Source: Aquibacillus halophilus (GTDB taxonomy: Bacteria; Bacillota; Bacilli; Bacillales; Amphibacillaceae). Taken from it: DNA of 64,000 nt. How positions within the stretch are numbered: position 1 is the stretch's first letter; each line of letters starts with the position of its first letter. Shown here piece after piece: positions 17,946-26,899 of this stretch. The stretch lies in NCBI RefSeq assembly GCF_009649745.1, contig NZ_WJNG01000013.1, positions 62,001 to 126,000 on the forward strand, read 5' to 3'. The notes below the pieces were generated by a model. The model worked only from the letters and a program-made list of their open reading frames with translations, was not told the DNA's origin and ran no database searches. A program made the position numbers and the translations under genes.

Positions 17946-19943
17946 CTACAAATGTCTTGATTGGTTGTCTGACTTAACAAAGGTAAAACTGTCAGTATTT
18001 AACGAGGTTGGTATCTCTTCTATCTTCCCTTTTTTACGATTTAAAAGTTTTGTTAGCCATTTACTCCGTTTTACTGCAACTCCAACACGTTCCTGTTGCA
18101 CTTCTTTAATTCCTTCAATGATTAGTTGCATCATGATAATCACAACTATAAAGGCAATAAAGACCGGAACGATAATCCAGTAGTGCCCTGTCATTAACGC
18201 TTCTCTTGTACTACTAATCAAACCGGACCACTCAAAGGTAACGGAATGCGGTGGTGCTTTATACGATTGATCATACATCATGCTTGTGCCACCCAGAAAC
18301 AAGCTAAATAAGCCCAGGTGAATTAATACGAGTAACACTTGAATAAATTGCTGACCAAAAATAATTCCGAGTTTTGACCCTAGATGGGGTAGTAAGTGCC
18401 TCCAAATAATATGTTTAGTGTTGCCCCCTAATACCCTAGCACCAGCAATAAATTCTTGATCTAGAGTGAGTTTAATCTCGTTTCCTATTAAAACTGTTAA
18501 CAAAGGTACTACTAGTAGTGTCAGCACTACTGTTTCCATAAGCATCCGCTCAAAAAACGAATAGTCAAAGCCGGAAGTCGATCCCCGTAGAATTGGCCCA
18601 AGTATGACGATTGCTATTAAGCTCATTGGTAGAAAATGCATGCTATCTACCATTCTCACAATCGCGTTACGTGTTCTGTCTTTGATAAGCATCGCAAATG
18701 GAATTGCCAACAGAAACCCAATCACCATTCTTAGCAATGCAACGATACCAGCAAACAAAATGGTGTACTTGGCACCAGCGATGAGCTGGTCTCGAATACT
18801 GTATCCAAGGTAATCAGAACCTAATGGCACATACTCAGATGGAGGATGCGGCTTTGCACTTAATAGGTTGCCCTCCTCATCGTAAACAAGGACAAATTGT
18901 TCAACAGGGATTTCCCTAATTATTGAATGAATAAAACTATAGAGGACAATAGCGAAAAGAACGCTAAATCCAAATGCGAATTTGGGATTTTTCATATGCA
19001 CTTTAAACTCTTTCCAACACCGTGCTAGCCATCCCCAGATCACCCATTTTTTCCAAGACAAACTCTTTTTATTTTTAGAAATAACCTCAGAATAATATTC
19101 CTCGTTAAAAACGAATATTTCTACCCCTTGGTAAATAATAAATAGTGGAGTATAAATCATTAAAAGTATAATAGCTATAAGCATGGGACGGAAATCCATT
19201 AATAAAAAGTTTGAGACACCATTAATGTTAAAGATGTATTCAATCATAAACAGGCTTGATAATGATGCCCAAACAAAAATCTTTGAATGATAGAATGTAC
19301 TTTTGGCGATATTTCGAAGAACATGAACAAGAATGATAGCATTGTATTTAATACCCTTACTCAAGGCAAACTCTACATAGTGCTTAGTTAATTCTTCTTC
19401 GATCAAAAGGACAACAACTCGATAAAGAGATATCATCGGCAATATCGATAGAATAACGATTGGGGCCAAATATATTTTTTCGTCACCGAGTGTAACGAAT
19501 CGCATAATTAAAATATCTGTTTGTTTAAAGATATAAACTACTGTAATTTGGACAATAAAGGCAACCATTAAATCAGGAACTGCCTCCAATAATCCCAAAG
19601 TCTTCTTCACACTATTAATTATCGGACGAGGCAGAAATAACGTGATGATTGCTAGGATAAACGCAAAACCAAACCCTAAAAAAAGTGCCCCGACTAAAAG
19701 CTTCATCGAGTATAAATAAGGATCCCATATAAGGGGAAAGATATCTACTTCTCTGTCAAAAAGACCCAAGTATGTCCAATTTTCAACTTGCATTAATTCC
19801 TTGATTAACTGATATGTACTTTCTATGTAAGAAGGGATGATAAATAACAAATTTTGCTGTGCAAATAACATCGGTATATTACTAATAGCAATAACTCCAA
19901 GAATCCCTAATAGATAATAGCTGAAAAACTTCACTATTCTCAG
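17946..19943 (-). CDS. Fused OppB-OppC-type peptide ABC transporter permease, paralogue 2
   Basis: This 665-residue paralogue of the preceding permease is similar along its whole length, including both EAA loops (EEELTKHYVEFALSKGIKYN and DQEFIAGARVLGG) and the OppC entry motif LGSDYLGYSIRDQ. The start is unusual. The only standard candidate is GTG at 19934, but it lies 15 bases from GGGGGG. A CTG at 19943 is six bases from it and aligns with the TTG start of paralogue 1. I placed the start at the CTG. No binding protein or ATPase gene is adjacent, so both permeases must borrow partners or do something else. Confidence 0.83.
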   Translation of the reverse strand: MRIVKFFSYYLLGILGVIAISNIPMLFAQQNLLFIIPSYIESTYQLIKELMQVENWTYLGLFDREVDIFPLIWDPYLYSMKLLVGALFLGFGFAFILAIITLFLPRPIINSVKKTLGLLEAVPDLMVAFIVQITVVYIFKQTDILIMRFVTLGDEKIYLAPIVILSILPMISLYRVVVLLIEEELTKHYVEFALSKGIKYNAIILVHVLRNIAKSTFYHSKIFVWASLSSLFMIEYIFNINGVSNFLLMDFRPMLIAIILLMIYTPLFIIYQGVEIFVFNEEYYSEVISKNKKSLSWKKWVIWGWLARCWKEFKVHMKNPKFAFGFSVLFAIVLYSFIHSIIREIPVEQFVLVYDEEGNLLSAKPHPPSEYVPLGSDYLGYSIRDQLIAGAKYTILFAGIVALLRMVIGFLLAIPFAMLIKDRTRNAIVRMVDSMHFLPMSLIAIVILGPILRGSTSGFDYSFFERMLMETVVLTLLVVPLLTVLIGNEIKLTLDQEFIAGARVLGGNTKHIIWRHLLPHLGSKLGIIFGQQFIQVLLVLIHLGLFSLFLGGTSMMYDQSYKAPPHSVTFEWSGLISSTREALMTGHYWIIVPVFIAFIVVIIMMQLIIEGIKEVQQERVGVAVKRSKWLTKLLNRKKGKIEEIPTSLNTDSFTFVKSDNQSRHL

Positions 19944-19976
19944 ATAAATCCCCCCATTGTTTAACTAACCTTTTTT

Positions 19977-20005
19977 ATTGTAGCTAATTGTTAAAAAATT
20001 GACAA
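19977..20005 (-). promoter_or_regulatory. Promoter with Rex-like dyad, permease 2
   Basis: On the minus strand TTGTCA (complement of 20000-20005) and TACAAT (complement of 19977-19982) are 17 bp apart. The dyad TTGTTAAAAAATTGACAA (19988-20005 on the plus strand) has the same half-sites as the copy before paralogue 1, while the bases around it have diverged. Confidence 0.55.
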
Positions 20006-20118
20006 TATAATTACTTTTTCTGCAACTTAAATTATTTAGATGGTGAGACGCTCGTTGAAACTTCCTCTAGGTTTAGGCCGTATAGGATAACAGGTATACA
20101 CTATAAAGGAGGCTAAAA

Positions 20119-20295
20119 ATGGACGGCTTTTGGATTGGAGTACTCGTCGCAGGAATAGCAATTGTTAGTATCTTTTTTAGAGGAAATAACACTAAAAAGG
20201 GACGAAGAAGCAATAATCGTTTGTTTCTAGTAGTAGGAATACTTGCTGCTCTAATTGGATTCGTTGGTTTTGCATTCTTAGGTTGGAGATTTTAA
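20119..20295 (+). CDS. Small membrane protein of unknown function (58 aa)
   Basis: I do not recognise this gene. The ORF has a good AAAGGAGG (20106-20112) six bases before its ATG. It encodes two hydrophobic segments (about residues 4-19 and 35-55) around a basic loop (NNTKKGRRSNNR), so it should be a hairpin-like membrane protein. It is divergent from permease 2 and upstream of the YdcF-like gene, with 155 bases between. Confidence 0.7.
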   Translation: MDGFWIGVLVAGIAIVSIFFRGNNTKKGRRSNNRLFLVVGILAALIGFVGFAFLGWRF

Positions 20296-20450
20296 ATTAA
20301 CCATAAAAATAGCTTGGTGGATATTTTGTTAGAATTATATAAGGTGTTTTATCAACTAACCATTCAGTAATGTAAAAGAAGGACTTATTATAATTAATGG
20401 GGAAATAAAAAGAGGAAATTCAGTCGATTCACAATGGGAGGTAAACAAGC

Positions 20451-21008
20451 TTGAATAAAGCAACGATTGAGAGTATAAATGAAATGGTCTTTATGAATAG
20501 GAATAATCTTTTTGAAAAGCCAGATGTTATTTTATATCATCCAGGTCACTTCCCTGAACTTAATGAACAATTATCGGAATACTATAAGAACTTTGGAGCA
20601 AATATTATTATAATTCCAGAAGTTTTTAATAGTTTCCTAAATTGTAGTGAATATGAATTTTATGTTCCTCTATTAATAAAAGAAGGGATTGAAAAGGAAA
20701 AGTTAATTCCAATTCAGAATAATGATGAAATAAAAGGTGTTGACGGTGTTATTCAATCTGCATTTAGTTTTATCAATAAAACCAGTCATCAAAATATATT
20801 ACTAGCTGGCAAATCATTCTTTTGTAAACGATTTTATTTCTTGGCTACTTTTTATGCAAATAGAGATAAGGTCTTAGATGTTTTACCTCTTCAAGACAGT
20901 AGAGATATCACACCTTCCAAGTGGATTAATAGTGAAAAAGGTAGGGTAAGGGTATTAAATGAGATTGAACAGTATGCAAAAATTGCAAAAGAAAAATTAT
21001 ATTACTAA
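20451..21008 (+). CDS. YdcF family (DUF218) protein
   Basis: The 185-residue protein has DUF218-like features: an N-terminal VILYHPG strand, a central NILLAGKSFFCKRFYF segment (the family's LVGKxxHARR-like element), and a C-terminal KWINSEKGRVRVLNEIEQYA. The Ser-Gly-Gly loop of canonical YdcF/SanA is not obvious, and no membrane segment is present, so it is a divergent cytoplasmic member. TTG at 20451 follows GGGAGG. Its biochemical role is unknown; related proteins are linked to envelope sugar or SAM binding. Confidence 0.65.
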   Translation: MNKATIESINEMVFMNRNNLFEKPDVILYHPGHFPELNEQLSEYYKNFGANIIIIPEVFNSFLNCSEYEFYVPLLIKEGIEKEKLIPIQNNDEIKGVDGVIQSAFSFINKTSHQNILLAGKSFFCKRFYFLATFYANRDKVLDVLPLQDSRDITPSKWINSEKGRVRVLNEIEQYAKIAKEKLYY

Positions 21009-21035
21009 AGGATGACTTAATATAATAAGCTATAT

Positions 21036-21070
21036 AAAAATGCTCAGAGTTTATGCCCTGAGCATTTTTT
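21036..21070 (+). terminator. Terminator after the YdcF-like gene
   Basis: AAAATGCTCAG and CTGAGCATTTT pair around a short loop (TGCTCAG 21041-21047, CTGAGCA 21058-21064) and are followed by TTTTTT. Confidence 0.9.
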
Positions 21071-21173
21071 ATGCTTATTAGCTAGTTAATTTACTGTGAT
21101 TTTAGCCTTCAATTCAAGTTTTACACTTAAAAAACAGAAGGCGTTATCGATTAAATCCAAGCATCTAGTTTAT

Positions 21174-21671
21174 TTAACTTTGTTTTAACTCAGCGATAAA
21201 GCCCCATGCTTCTTGCAGGTCATTATCGGTGTAGTTCTGTGTCTTTTTTACATTCTGCACTTTTTCCTCTACCTCTTGTTTTGAGAGGTCATCAAAATAA
21301 AGCATTGTTGAAACTAATTCAAGAAATCTAGAGCTCTTCTTTTTCATTAGTCCTACCATGTTCTCAATTGCTGGTATCTGTACAGTCGAGTGATTTAAAA
21401 ATTCCTCGCCTTGCTCTGTCATTTGATAGCGATATTGATAATAATTACTCTTCTTTTCTTTTGTTTCAGATAAGAATCCTAGATTACACAATTCTTGGAC
21501 TCTTAGTGTTAATTCTTCTGAATATGGACCATAAAAATGGAACTCATACTTCTCTTCAAATGGAATATCACATTGCTTTAAGATGTAGATCATCTTCTGT
21601 AACTTTTTTCTTCCTACCACTTCATCGGAAGCCAAAAAGAATTTCATTAATTTTGCATGATTTGGCAACAA
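21174..21671 (-). CDS. ywgA: YwgA family protein
   Basis: The roughly 165-residue protein is mostly helical, with an N-terminal HAKLMKFFLASDEVVGRKKL and the conserved YEFHFYGPYSEEL, as in B. subtilis YwgA and similar to helix-turn-helix-like antitoxin/SocA-type folds. Its function is unknown. AGGGG is spaced nine bases from the TTG at 21671; the first in-frame TTG at 21680 touches the ribosome-binding site. It follows ywfO by 28 bases, the B. subtilis order reversed in map orientation, so the two are likely one transcript. Confidence 0.82.
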   Translation of the reverse strand: MLPNHAKLMKFFLASDEVVGRKKLQKMIYILKQCDIPFEEKYEFHFYGPYSEELTLRVQELCNLGFLSETKEKKSNYYQYRYQMTEQGEEFLNHSTVQIPAIENMVGLMKKKSSRFLELVSTMLYFDDLSKQEVEEKVQNVKKTQNYTDNDLQEAWGFIAELKQS

Positions 21672-21699
21672 AGAAAACAACCCCTATCCTAGAAATTCA

Positions 21700-22998
21700 T
21701 CAATGAAATAAGATTTCAAAAATCCTTTTCTTTTCCTCACTATCCTCCGGTAAAGCCTCAATAAAATCGAGTGGAAAATACAGTTTATGGTCTGTCCGCT
21801 TTTTTCCTGAAATAGACTCGACAATATCCGATTGCCTGGAAAGCTCTTGCAGTTCGTTAGTTTTTGGCATTAGTAAATGAATGGGTAAACGTTCTTCTTC
21901 CTCACCAGGACGATAAAAATCATATGGTAAATCAGATGAAGAATCATCTACTAGATAATACTCAGGATTAATACCAACTTGTTTAAACAAACTATATAAT
22001 TCCATCCATGCTTTCATCTGTTTATTTGGATTAAATTCAATATATTGGAACAGGTGCCTATTCGTAAATCGTTCGCATAGATCACTTAAAATTTCATCTG
22101 TTTCATCCATCCACATTTGGAAATAGAATAGAACGACAGGCTCATCTAATTTTAAGTAGTCGGCAAGGCTCGCCTCACCTGCAAAGAATGAAATGAAATG
22201 GGTCGGCTTGAATGCAAACTTATAGTTTTGGTCGTACAAATGCTTGGCACGATGTAATATTTTAGATAAAATCACTTCTGCACTTCTCGTAACCGGATGA
22301 AAATAAACCTGCCAATACATTTGATATCTGCTCATGATATAGTCTTCTACGGCATGCATCCCTGTCGCTTTAATTACTACTTGATCTTCGATTGGGCGCA
22401 TGACCCGTAAAATCCGTTCCATATCAAAATGACCGTAGCTAACACCTGTAAAGTAAGCGTCCCGTTGTAAATAATCCATTCGGTCAGCATCAATTTGACT
22501 TGAAATCAAACTAACAACAAGCTTGTCCTCATAGGTTTTGTTGATGACGTCAGCAACCTTCCTAGGAAAATCGCTGCTTATCCTACTTAAAATTTGATTA
22601 ACGTGAGTATCACCGAGCACAATCTTTTTAGTGAAGTCTTCATGATCCAATTTAAATACCTTTTCAAATGAGTGGGAAAATGGACCATGACCTAAATCAT
22701 GGAGAAGCGCTGCACATAAACTTAGCAAACGCTCTTCATTATTCCAATGTGGTCTTCCGTCAAAATTATAAATAATTCGACGGACAATTTCGTAAACCCC
22801 TAGAGAGTGATTGAATCTACTATGCTCTGCCCCATGGAATGTTAAATACGAAGTACCGAGTTGTTTAATTCTACGTAGTCGTTGAAATTCAGGTGTCCCT
22901 ATCAAATCCCAAATCACTTGATCTTTCACATGAACATACCTATGTACAGGATCTTTAAATACTTTTTCTTCACTTAATTGCTCGTCTTTATACGACAT
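21700..22998 (-). CDS. ywfO: HD-domain phosphohydrolase (dNTPase-like) YwfO
   Basis: The 432-residue protein has an HD superfamily core: His64 in GAEHSRFNHSLGVYE, His100-Asp101 in ALLHDLGHGPFSH, and further acidic/His ligands including DADRMDYLQRDAYFTG. It resembles the EF1143/SAMHD1-like dNTP triphosphohydrolases, so it probably hydrolyses dNTPs under allosteric control. The substrate is inferred from the family. The ATG at 22998 with AAAGGA eight bases upstream replaces a longer frame, giving the B. subtilis YwfO length. Confidence 0.9.
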   Translation of the reverse strand: MSYKDEQLSEEKVFKDPVHRYVHVKDQVIWDLIGTPEFQRLRRIKQLGTSYLTFHGAEHSRFNHSLGVYEIVRRIIYNFDGRPHWNNEERLLSLCAALLHDLGHGPFSHSFEKVFKLDHEDFTKKIVLGDTHVNQILSRISSDFPRKVADVINKTYEDKLVVSLISSQIDADRMDYLQRDAYFTGVSYGHFDMERILRVMRPIEDQVVIKATGMHAVEDYIMSRYQMYWQVYFHPVTRSAEVILSKILHRAKHLYDQNYKFAFKPTHFISFFAGEASLADYLKLDEPVVLFYFQMWMDETDEILSDLCERFTNRHLFQYIEFNPNKQMKAWMELYSLFKQVGINPEYYLVDDSSSDLPYDFYRPGEEEERLPIHLLMPKTNELQELSRQSDIVESISGKKRTDHKLYFPLDFIEALPEDSEEKKRIFEILFH

Positions 22999-23194
22999 TT
23001 TGGTAATCCTTTCTATGAAAGAATAGTGTTTATATATGTAATTAACTAATAAAATACTTTTATTGTTCAACAATTCTATACTTATTCTATCATGTTGACC
23101 CGTTTAATTGGAGAATTAGAAGGCATCTTTTTATTTAAATCTCTATGAGTTAAAAAATTGTCGAATACTTTGCGCGATAGCCAACGGAGACCAC

Positions 23195-23750
23195 GACATT
23201 ATGACAGGATATCTATAGACTACGACGTAGTATCTTTTATCTCTGACAGTAATTAAAGTTGAATGCTTACATGCCGTTCCGGCAGAATACTTCGCTTTCC
23301 ATGGGCACGGCCTCAGCCTCCTCAGAATCAAAAAGCGATTCTTCCGGGGTCTTCGGACACGCGCTGTTCCCATAGGAGTCTACGTATTCTGCCTGCACTG
23401 GTAGGGGTGTTCTGATTATCGAGGGGAAAGTCGTGACTGTATCTTGAGAGAATTTCCCACTCTTGAAATCACTGCTATTTAAATTTTTGAACTAAACTAC
23501 ACTAGTTTTGAGCTTATCTATCTCCATTTCTTTATTGTTTCAAATAAGATGATGATTGGAGCGTAGGGCAGTCGACTCCAGCGGGAAAAGCGACGGCTGA
23601 AAATCCCGCAGGAAGTGGGTTTCTTCCGAGGAAGTTGAAGCGTTGCCTGCGGAAAGCGACTGCCCGGAGCGTAAATCAACTAGTAGCTACGTTACGTCGC
23701 ATTTTTCATCAAGTGCGAAGGTAGATAGCAACAAAACTTTCGAAAATAGC
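23195..23750. repeat. Composite palindromic repeat, locus 4 (complete pair)
   Basis: This is the best-preserved left-to-right copy and fills the ywfO-BCCT gap. The left end ATCTATAGACTACGACGTAG starts near 23210. Unit one is 23281-23393 (GGCAGAATAC with GTATTCTGCC; terminal hairpin AGAATC 23324-23329 with GATTCT 23337-23342). The spacer has no gene. Unit two is 23554-23677 (GGGCAGTCG with CGACTGCCC; terminal GGAAG/CTTCC), followed by the right end GTTACGTCGCATTTTTCATC (23691-23710). Frames across it are repeat artefacts. Confidence 0.85.
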
Positions 23751-23767
23751 CTTAGAAATAATGAGAA

Positions 23768-23794
23768 ATCCCTTACCGTTTACCGGTAAGGGAT
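23768..23794 (-). terminator. Terminator after the BCCT gene
   Basis: ATCCCTTACCG (23768-23778) pairs with CGGTAAGGGAT (23784-23794), a perfect 11-bp stem next to the stop of the transporter. Confidence 0.8.
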
Positions 23795-23800
23795 AGAAAT

Positions 23801-25555
23801 TTATTTTTCTTTATCTTCTTTGTCATTTTCTTCAGTTTCTTCGACATTTTCTTCGGTTTCTTCGACATCGTCTTCACTATCGCCAAAACCCTCGTCACCT
23901 TCGCTTATCCATTCGTCTTCATTTTCATTTATGACATCGTCAAGAATTTTACGCTCAGTCCGCAAATCTTCGAGCGCTGTGTAAATGCGTTGACGCTCCA
24001 TTGGTAAGGAACCTCCACTTAATTCAGCAAACATCGCTTTTATTAAACAAAAAATCATAAAGAACATAATGATCATAAATGGAAAACCACCGACCACCGC
24101 TGCTGTTTGTAGGGCCGCTAATCCACCGGATAGAAGAAGTACAGCTGCGAAAGCACCTTCTAATACTCCCCATGTTATACGCAATTGAATCGGCGGATTC
24201 ATGTTCCCTTTTGATGTTAGCATTCCGATTACATATGTTCCAGAATCAGAAGATGTAATGAAGAACACTGTTAAGGATAGCATCGCAACAACGACTAGGA
24301 GATCTGAAAATGGAAACTGCGATAGCATCGCGAAGAATCCTAATGCTTCATCCTTCAATACGATATCAAGAATACTGGCATCAGTGAAATGCTCACGATA
24401 TAATGCTGTACCTCCGAATACACTGAACCAAACCATACTGACTGCTGTTGGTACGAGTAACACACCAATTGAAAAGCTCCGAATGGTTCTTCCTCTAGAA
24501 ACACGGGCTATAAAGGAACCGACGAAAGGCGCCCACGAAATCCACCAAGCCCAGTAGAAAATCGTCCATGCACTGTACCAGCCCTCTGCACCTGCTCCGG
24601 CAGCATCAATCCCAAATGACATCGACATTAAATTTTGTAAGTAGGCACCAGTTGAATGTGTGAAGGCATTAAGAATAAATAGTGTCGGACCTAATATTAA
24701 GACAAATAATAATAGCAGTCCGGCGACACCCATGTTGATCTGGCTTAACCATTTGATTCCTCTATCAATACCCGTTGTCGTTGAGATAATAGCTAATGTA
24801 GTGACAATAACAATAATGATTAGCCAAAGGGTTGTATTGTTAGGTATGCCAAACAGTGTTTCCATACCCCCACCAATTTGCATAACCCCAAGTCCAAGCG
24901 AGGTAGAAATACCAAACAATGTCGCAACAACACCGATAATGTTTACGGCATTTCCCCAAGCCCCATTAAGGTTGTTTCTTCCTAATAATGGCTCTAGTGT
25001 TGAACTCAGTAGCATGGGTAATTCTTTTCTATATGTGAAATAAGCTAAAGAGCCCGCTACGACTGCATAGATGGCCCATGGGTGAAGACCCCAATGGAAA
25101 AATGAATATTGTAAGGCCATATGTACAGCTTGATCTGTTCCGCCTTCACCATATGGAGGCCAAGCATAATGGTTTATCGGCTCTGATACACCCCAGAATA
25201 ATAGACCAATACCCATTCCTGCACTAAATAGCATGGCGAACCAGCTTCCCGTGGAGTATTCTGGTTCTTCATGATCTCCACCTAGTCTAATTTCTCCTAG
25301 TGGACTAATGATTAGAAAAAGTGTGATGATTAAAAATGCACTTCCTCCAAGGATAAATGTCCAACCTAGGTTGGTGACTATCCAGGCAAACGCCTGATCC
25401 ATATAAACATCAAAGTCTGGCAATAAACTACCAACCAGTACAAATGTAATAGCAAAAATAAGGGAAATTAAAAATACAGGTGTTTTTAATGATTCGCTAA
25501 AAGAGGATAATCCTCTCTGTTTCTTTTGTTTTCTTTGTTTCCTTGCCTTTGGCAT
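23801..25555 (-). CDS. BCCT family compatible-solute transporter
   Basis: This 584-residue sodium-coupled betaine/carnitine/choline-type symporter has about 12 membrane segments, the family motif GMGIGLLFWGVSEP and the Trp-rich segment FYWAWWISWAPFVGSFIARV. It ends in a long acidic tail (about residues 540-584) rich in Glu and Asp. In B. subtilis OpuD is the counterpart. Glycine betaine uptake under osmotic stress is the likely role, but substrate residues cannot be ranked from sequence alone. AAGGAGG precedes the ATG. The acidic tail may act as an osmosensory domain; this is inference. Confidence 0.92.
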   Translation of the reverse strand: MPKARKQRKQKKQRGLSSFSESLKTPVFLISLIFAITFVLVGSLLPDFDVYMDQAFAWIVTNLGWTFILGGSAFLIITLFLIISPLGEIRLGGDHEEPEYSTGSWFAMLFSAGMGIGLLFWGVSEPINHYAWPPYGEGGTDQAVHMALQYSFFHWGLHPWAIYAVVAGSLAYFTYRKELPMLLSSTLEPLLGRNNLNGAWGNAVNIIGVVATLFGISTSLGLGVMQIGGGMETLFGIPNNTTLWLIIIVIVTTLAIISTTTGIDRGIKWLSQINMGVAGLLLLFVLILGPTLFILNAFTHSTGAYLQNLMSMSFGIDAAGAGAEGWYSAWTIFYWAWWISWAPFVGSFIARVSRGRTIRSFSIGVLLVPTAVSMVWFSVFGGTALYREHFTDASILDIVLKDEALGFFAMLSQFPFSDLLVVVAMLSLTVFFITSSDSGTYVIGMLTSKGNMNPPIQLRITWGVLEGAFAAVLLLSGGLAALQTAAVVGGFPFMIIMFFMIFCLIKAMFAELSGGSLPMERQRIYTALEDLRTERKILDDVINENEDEWISEGDEGFGDSEDDVEETEENVEETEENDKEDKEK

Positions 25556-25964
25556 ATTATGTATCCTCCTTATTTTAATTCAGGTTAATTAGTTATCTTT
25601 AATGTCTTTCCTTTTAACCTACTTTATAAACCCCTTTTAAAAGAGGCGAAGACTCTTTTTGATTAATCTCTCTAAAAAATGACACGTTTCAAACATTACC
25701 ATACAAGTGAATTAATAACAAAAGATGTGTTAGAGCAAACATCAGTAAAATGCTAGTTAAATAAGTGCAAATATTGCTCTATCTACTGTTTTCATGTAAT
25801 TCACATATCCACCATTACCTAGAATCTGTTAAATTGGGAGAAAAAATGCACGATTTATTTTTCTTCAAGAAATAGTATAATGGTCACACCCACAATAAAC
25901 ACCAAGTTGTAATACTTTCAGGACAACTGAATCTAAAAATTGTTATGAGAGCTAGTACTATTTT

Positions 25965-25993
25965 TTAATGACCAAGAACTTATCTGTTATAAT
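25965..25993 (+). promoter_or_regulatory. Candidate promoter of lipL
   Basis: TATAAT (25988-25993) with a weak -35 TTAATG (25965-25970) at 17 bp lies 30 bases before lipL. The rest of the 467-base gap (25556-26022) holds the divergent BCCT promoter region and a small dyad, AAAGAG...CTCTTT, at about 25638-25657. I see no gene in it. Confidence 0.45.
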
Positions 25994-26022
25994 TTAATGG
26001 TTATAGATTTGAAGGAGAAAAA

Positions 26023-26868
26023 ATGATGTCAAATTTTAAAAGATTAATTAAAGGTTCCACTCTACGTTATATCGATCAAACAGATTCGAAGTCTTTTGAC
26101 TTTGCGATGGCCTCGTTCGCTATTGATGATGCCTTATCGATATCTGTCGGAAACACAGAGTCTCCCCCAACAGTTCGGCTATGGGTACATGAGAAAACTG
26201 TTGTACTTGGTATAGCTGATGCAAAGCTACCTAACATGAGGGAGGCTGTCGCCTGGCTCCAACAACAGGGGTATCGAACAGTTGTAAGGAATTCTGGTGG
26301 CTTAGCTGTTGTTCTAGACTCTGGGGTACTTAACATATCCCTGATTTTGCCAGATAATCAGCGACTGGGAATTCATGAAGGATACGAGATGATGGTTGAT
26401 TTTATCCAAGAGATTTTTAGTGATCTTACTAGCGAGATAAAAGCCTTTGAAGTGAAAGGCTCCTACTGCCCTGGGGAGTATGATTTAAGTATTGGGGGCA
26501 AAAAATTCGCCGGGATTTCCCAGCGTCGAGTTAAACATGGAGTTGCGGTACAAATATACTTATGTGTCGAAGGTGACGGGATAAAACGGGCTGAATTAAT
26601 TGAAGAGTTCTATAAAATTGGGACATTGGGGGAAAAAGGAAGGTTTGATTATCCTACTATTCAACCTAAAACGATGGCCTCTTTAACACAGTTGTTAGAT
26701 AACCAATTAACTATAGATGATGTAAAAGATAGAATAAAACATGCGTTAAAGCAATTAAATTCATCCATTCAAATCGATGGATGGAGTGAACAGGAAGAAA
26801 TGACCTATCAAAAGCGACTCGAACAAATGGTTGATCGAAACGAAAAAGCACTCGGAGATCTATCGTAG
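26023..26868 (+). CDS. lipL: Octanoyl-[GcvH]:protein N-octanoyltransferase
   Basis: LipL moves the octanoyl (or lipoyl) group from the glycine-cleavage H protein to E2 subunits of 2-oxoacid dehydrogenases in the Bacillus lipoate assembly route. The 281-residue protein has the BPL/LPL fold. Its acyl-thioester cysteine C149 lies in the GSYCPGEYD motif, a conserved Lys161 in IGGKKFAGISQRR, and RNSGGLAVV near residue 89. GAAGGAG precedes two consecutive ATGs (26023, 26026). B. subtilis YwfL (LipL) is in the same region near pta. Confidence 0.93.
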   Translation: MMSNFKRLIKGSTLRYIDQTDSKSFDFAMASFAIDDALSISVGNTESPPTVRLWVHEKTVVLGIADAKLPNMREAVAWLQQQGYRTVVRNSGGLAVVLDSGVLNISLILPDNQRLGIHEGYEMMVDFIQEIFSDLTSEIKAFEVKGSYCPGEYDLSIGGKKFAGISQRRVKHGVAVQIYLCVEGDGIKRAELIEEFYKIGTLGEKGRFDYPTIQPKTMASLTQLLDNQLTIDDVKDRIKHALKQLNSSIQIDGWSEQEEMTYQKRLEQMVDRNEKALGDLS

Positions 26869-26899
26869 ATTTCTTTGTGCTTTCTGTACTTCTTAGGTA

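Noticed and set aside
23143-23373. 76-codon frame with Arg-rich start
   Set aside because: It lies wholly in the first unit of locus 4. No start signal and no protein-like composition.
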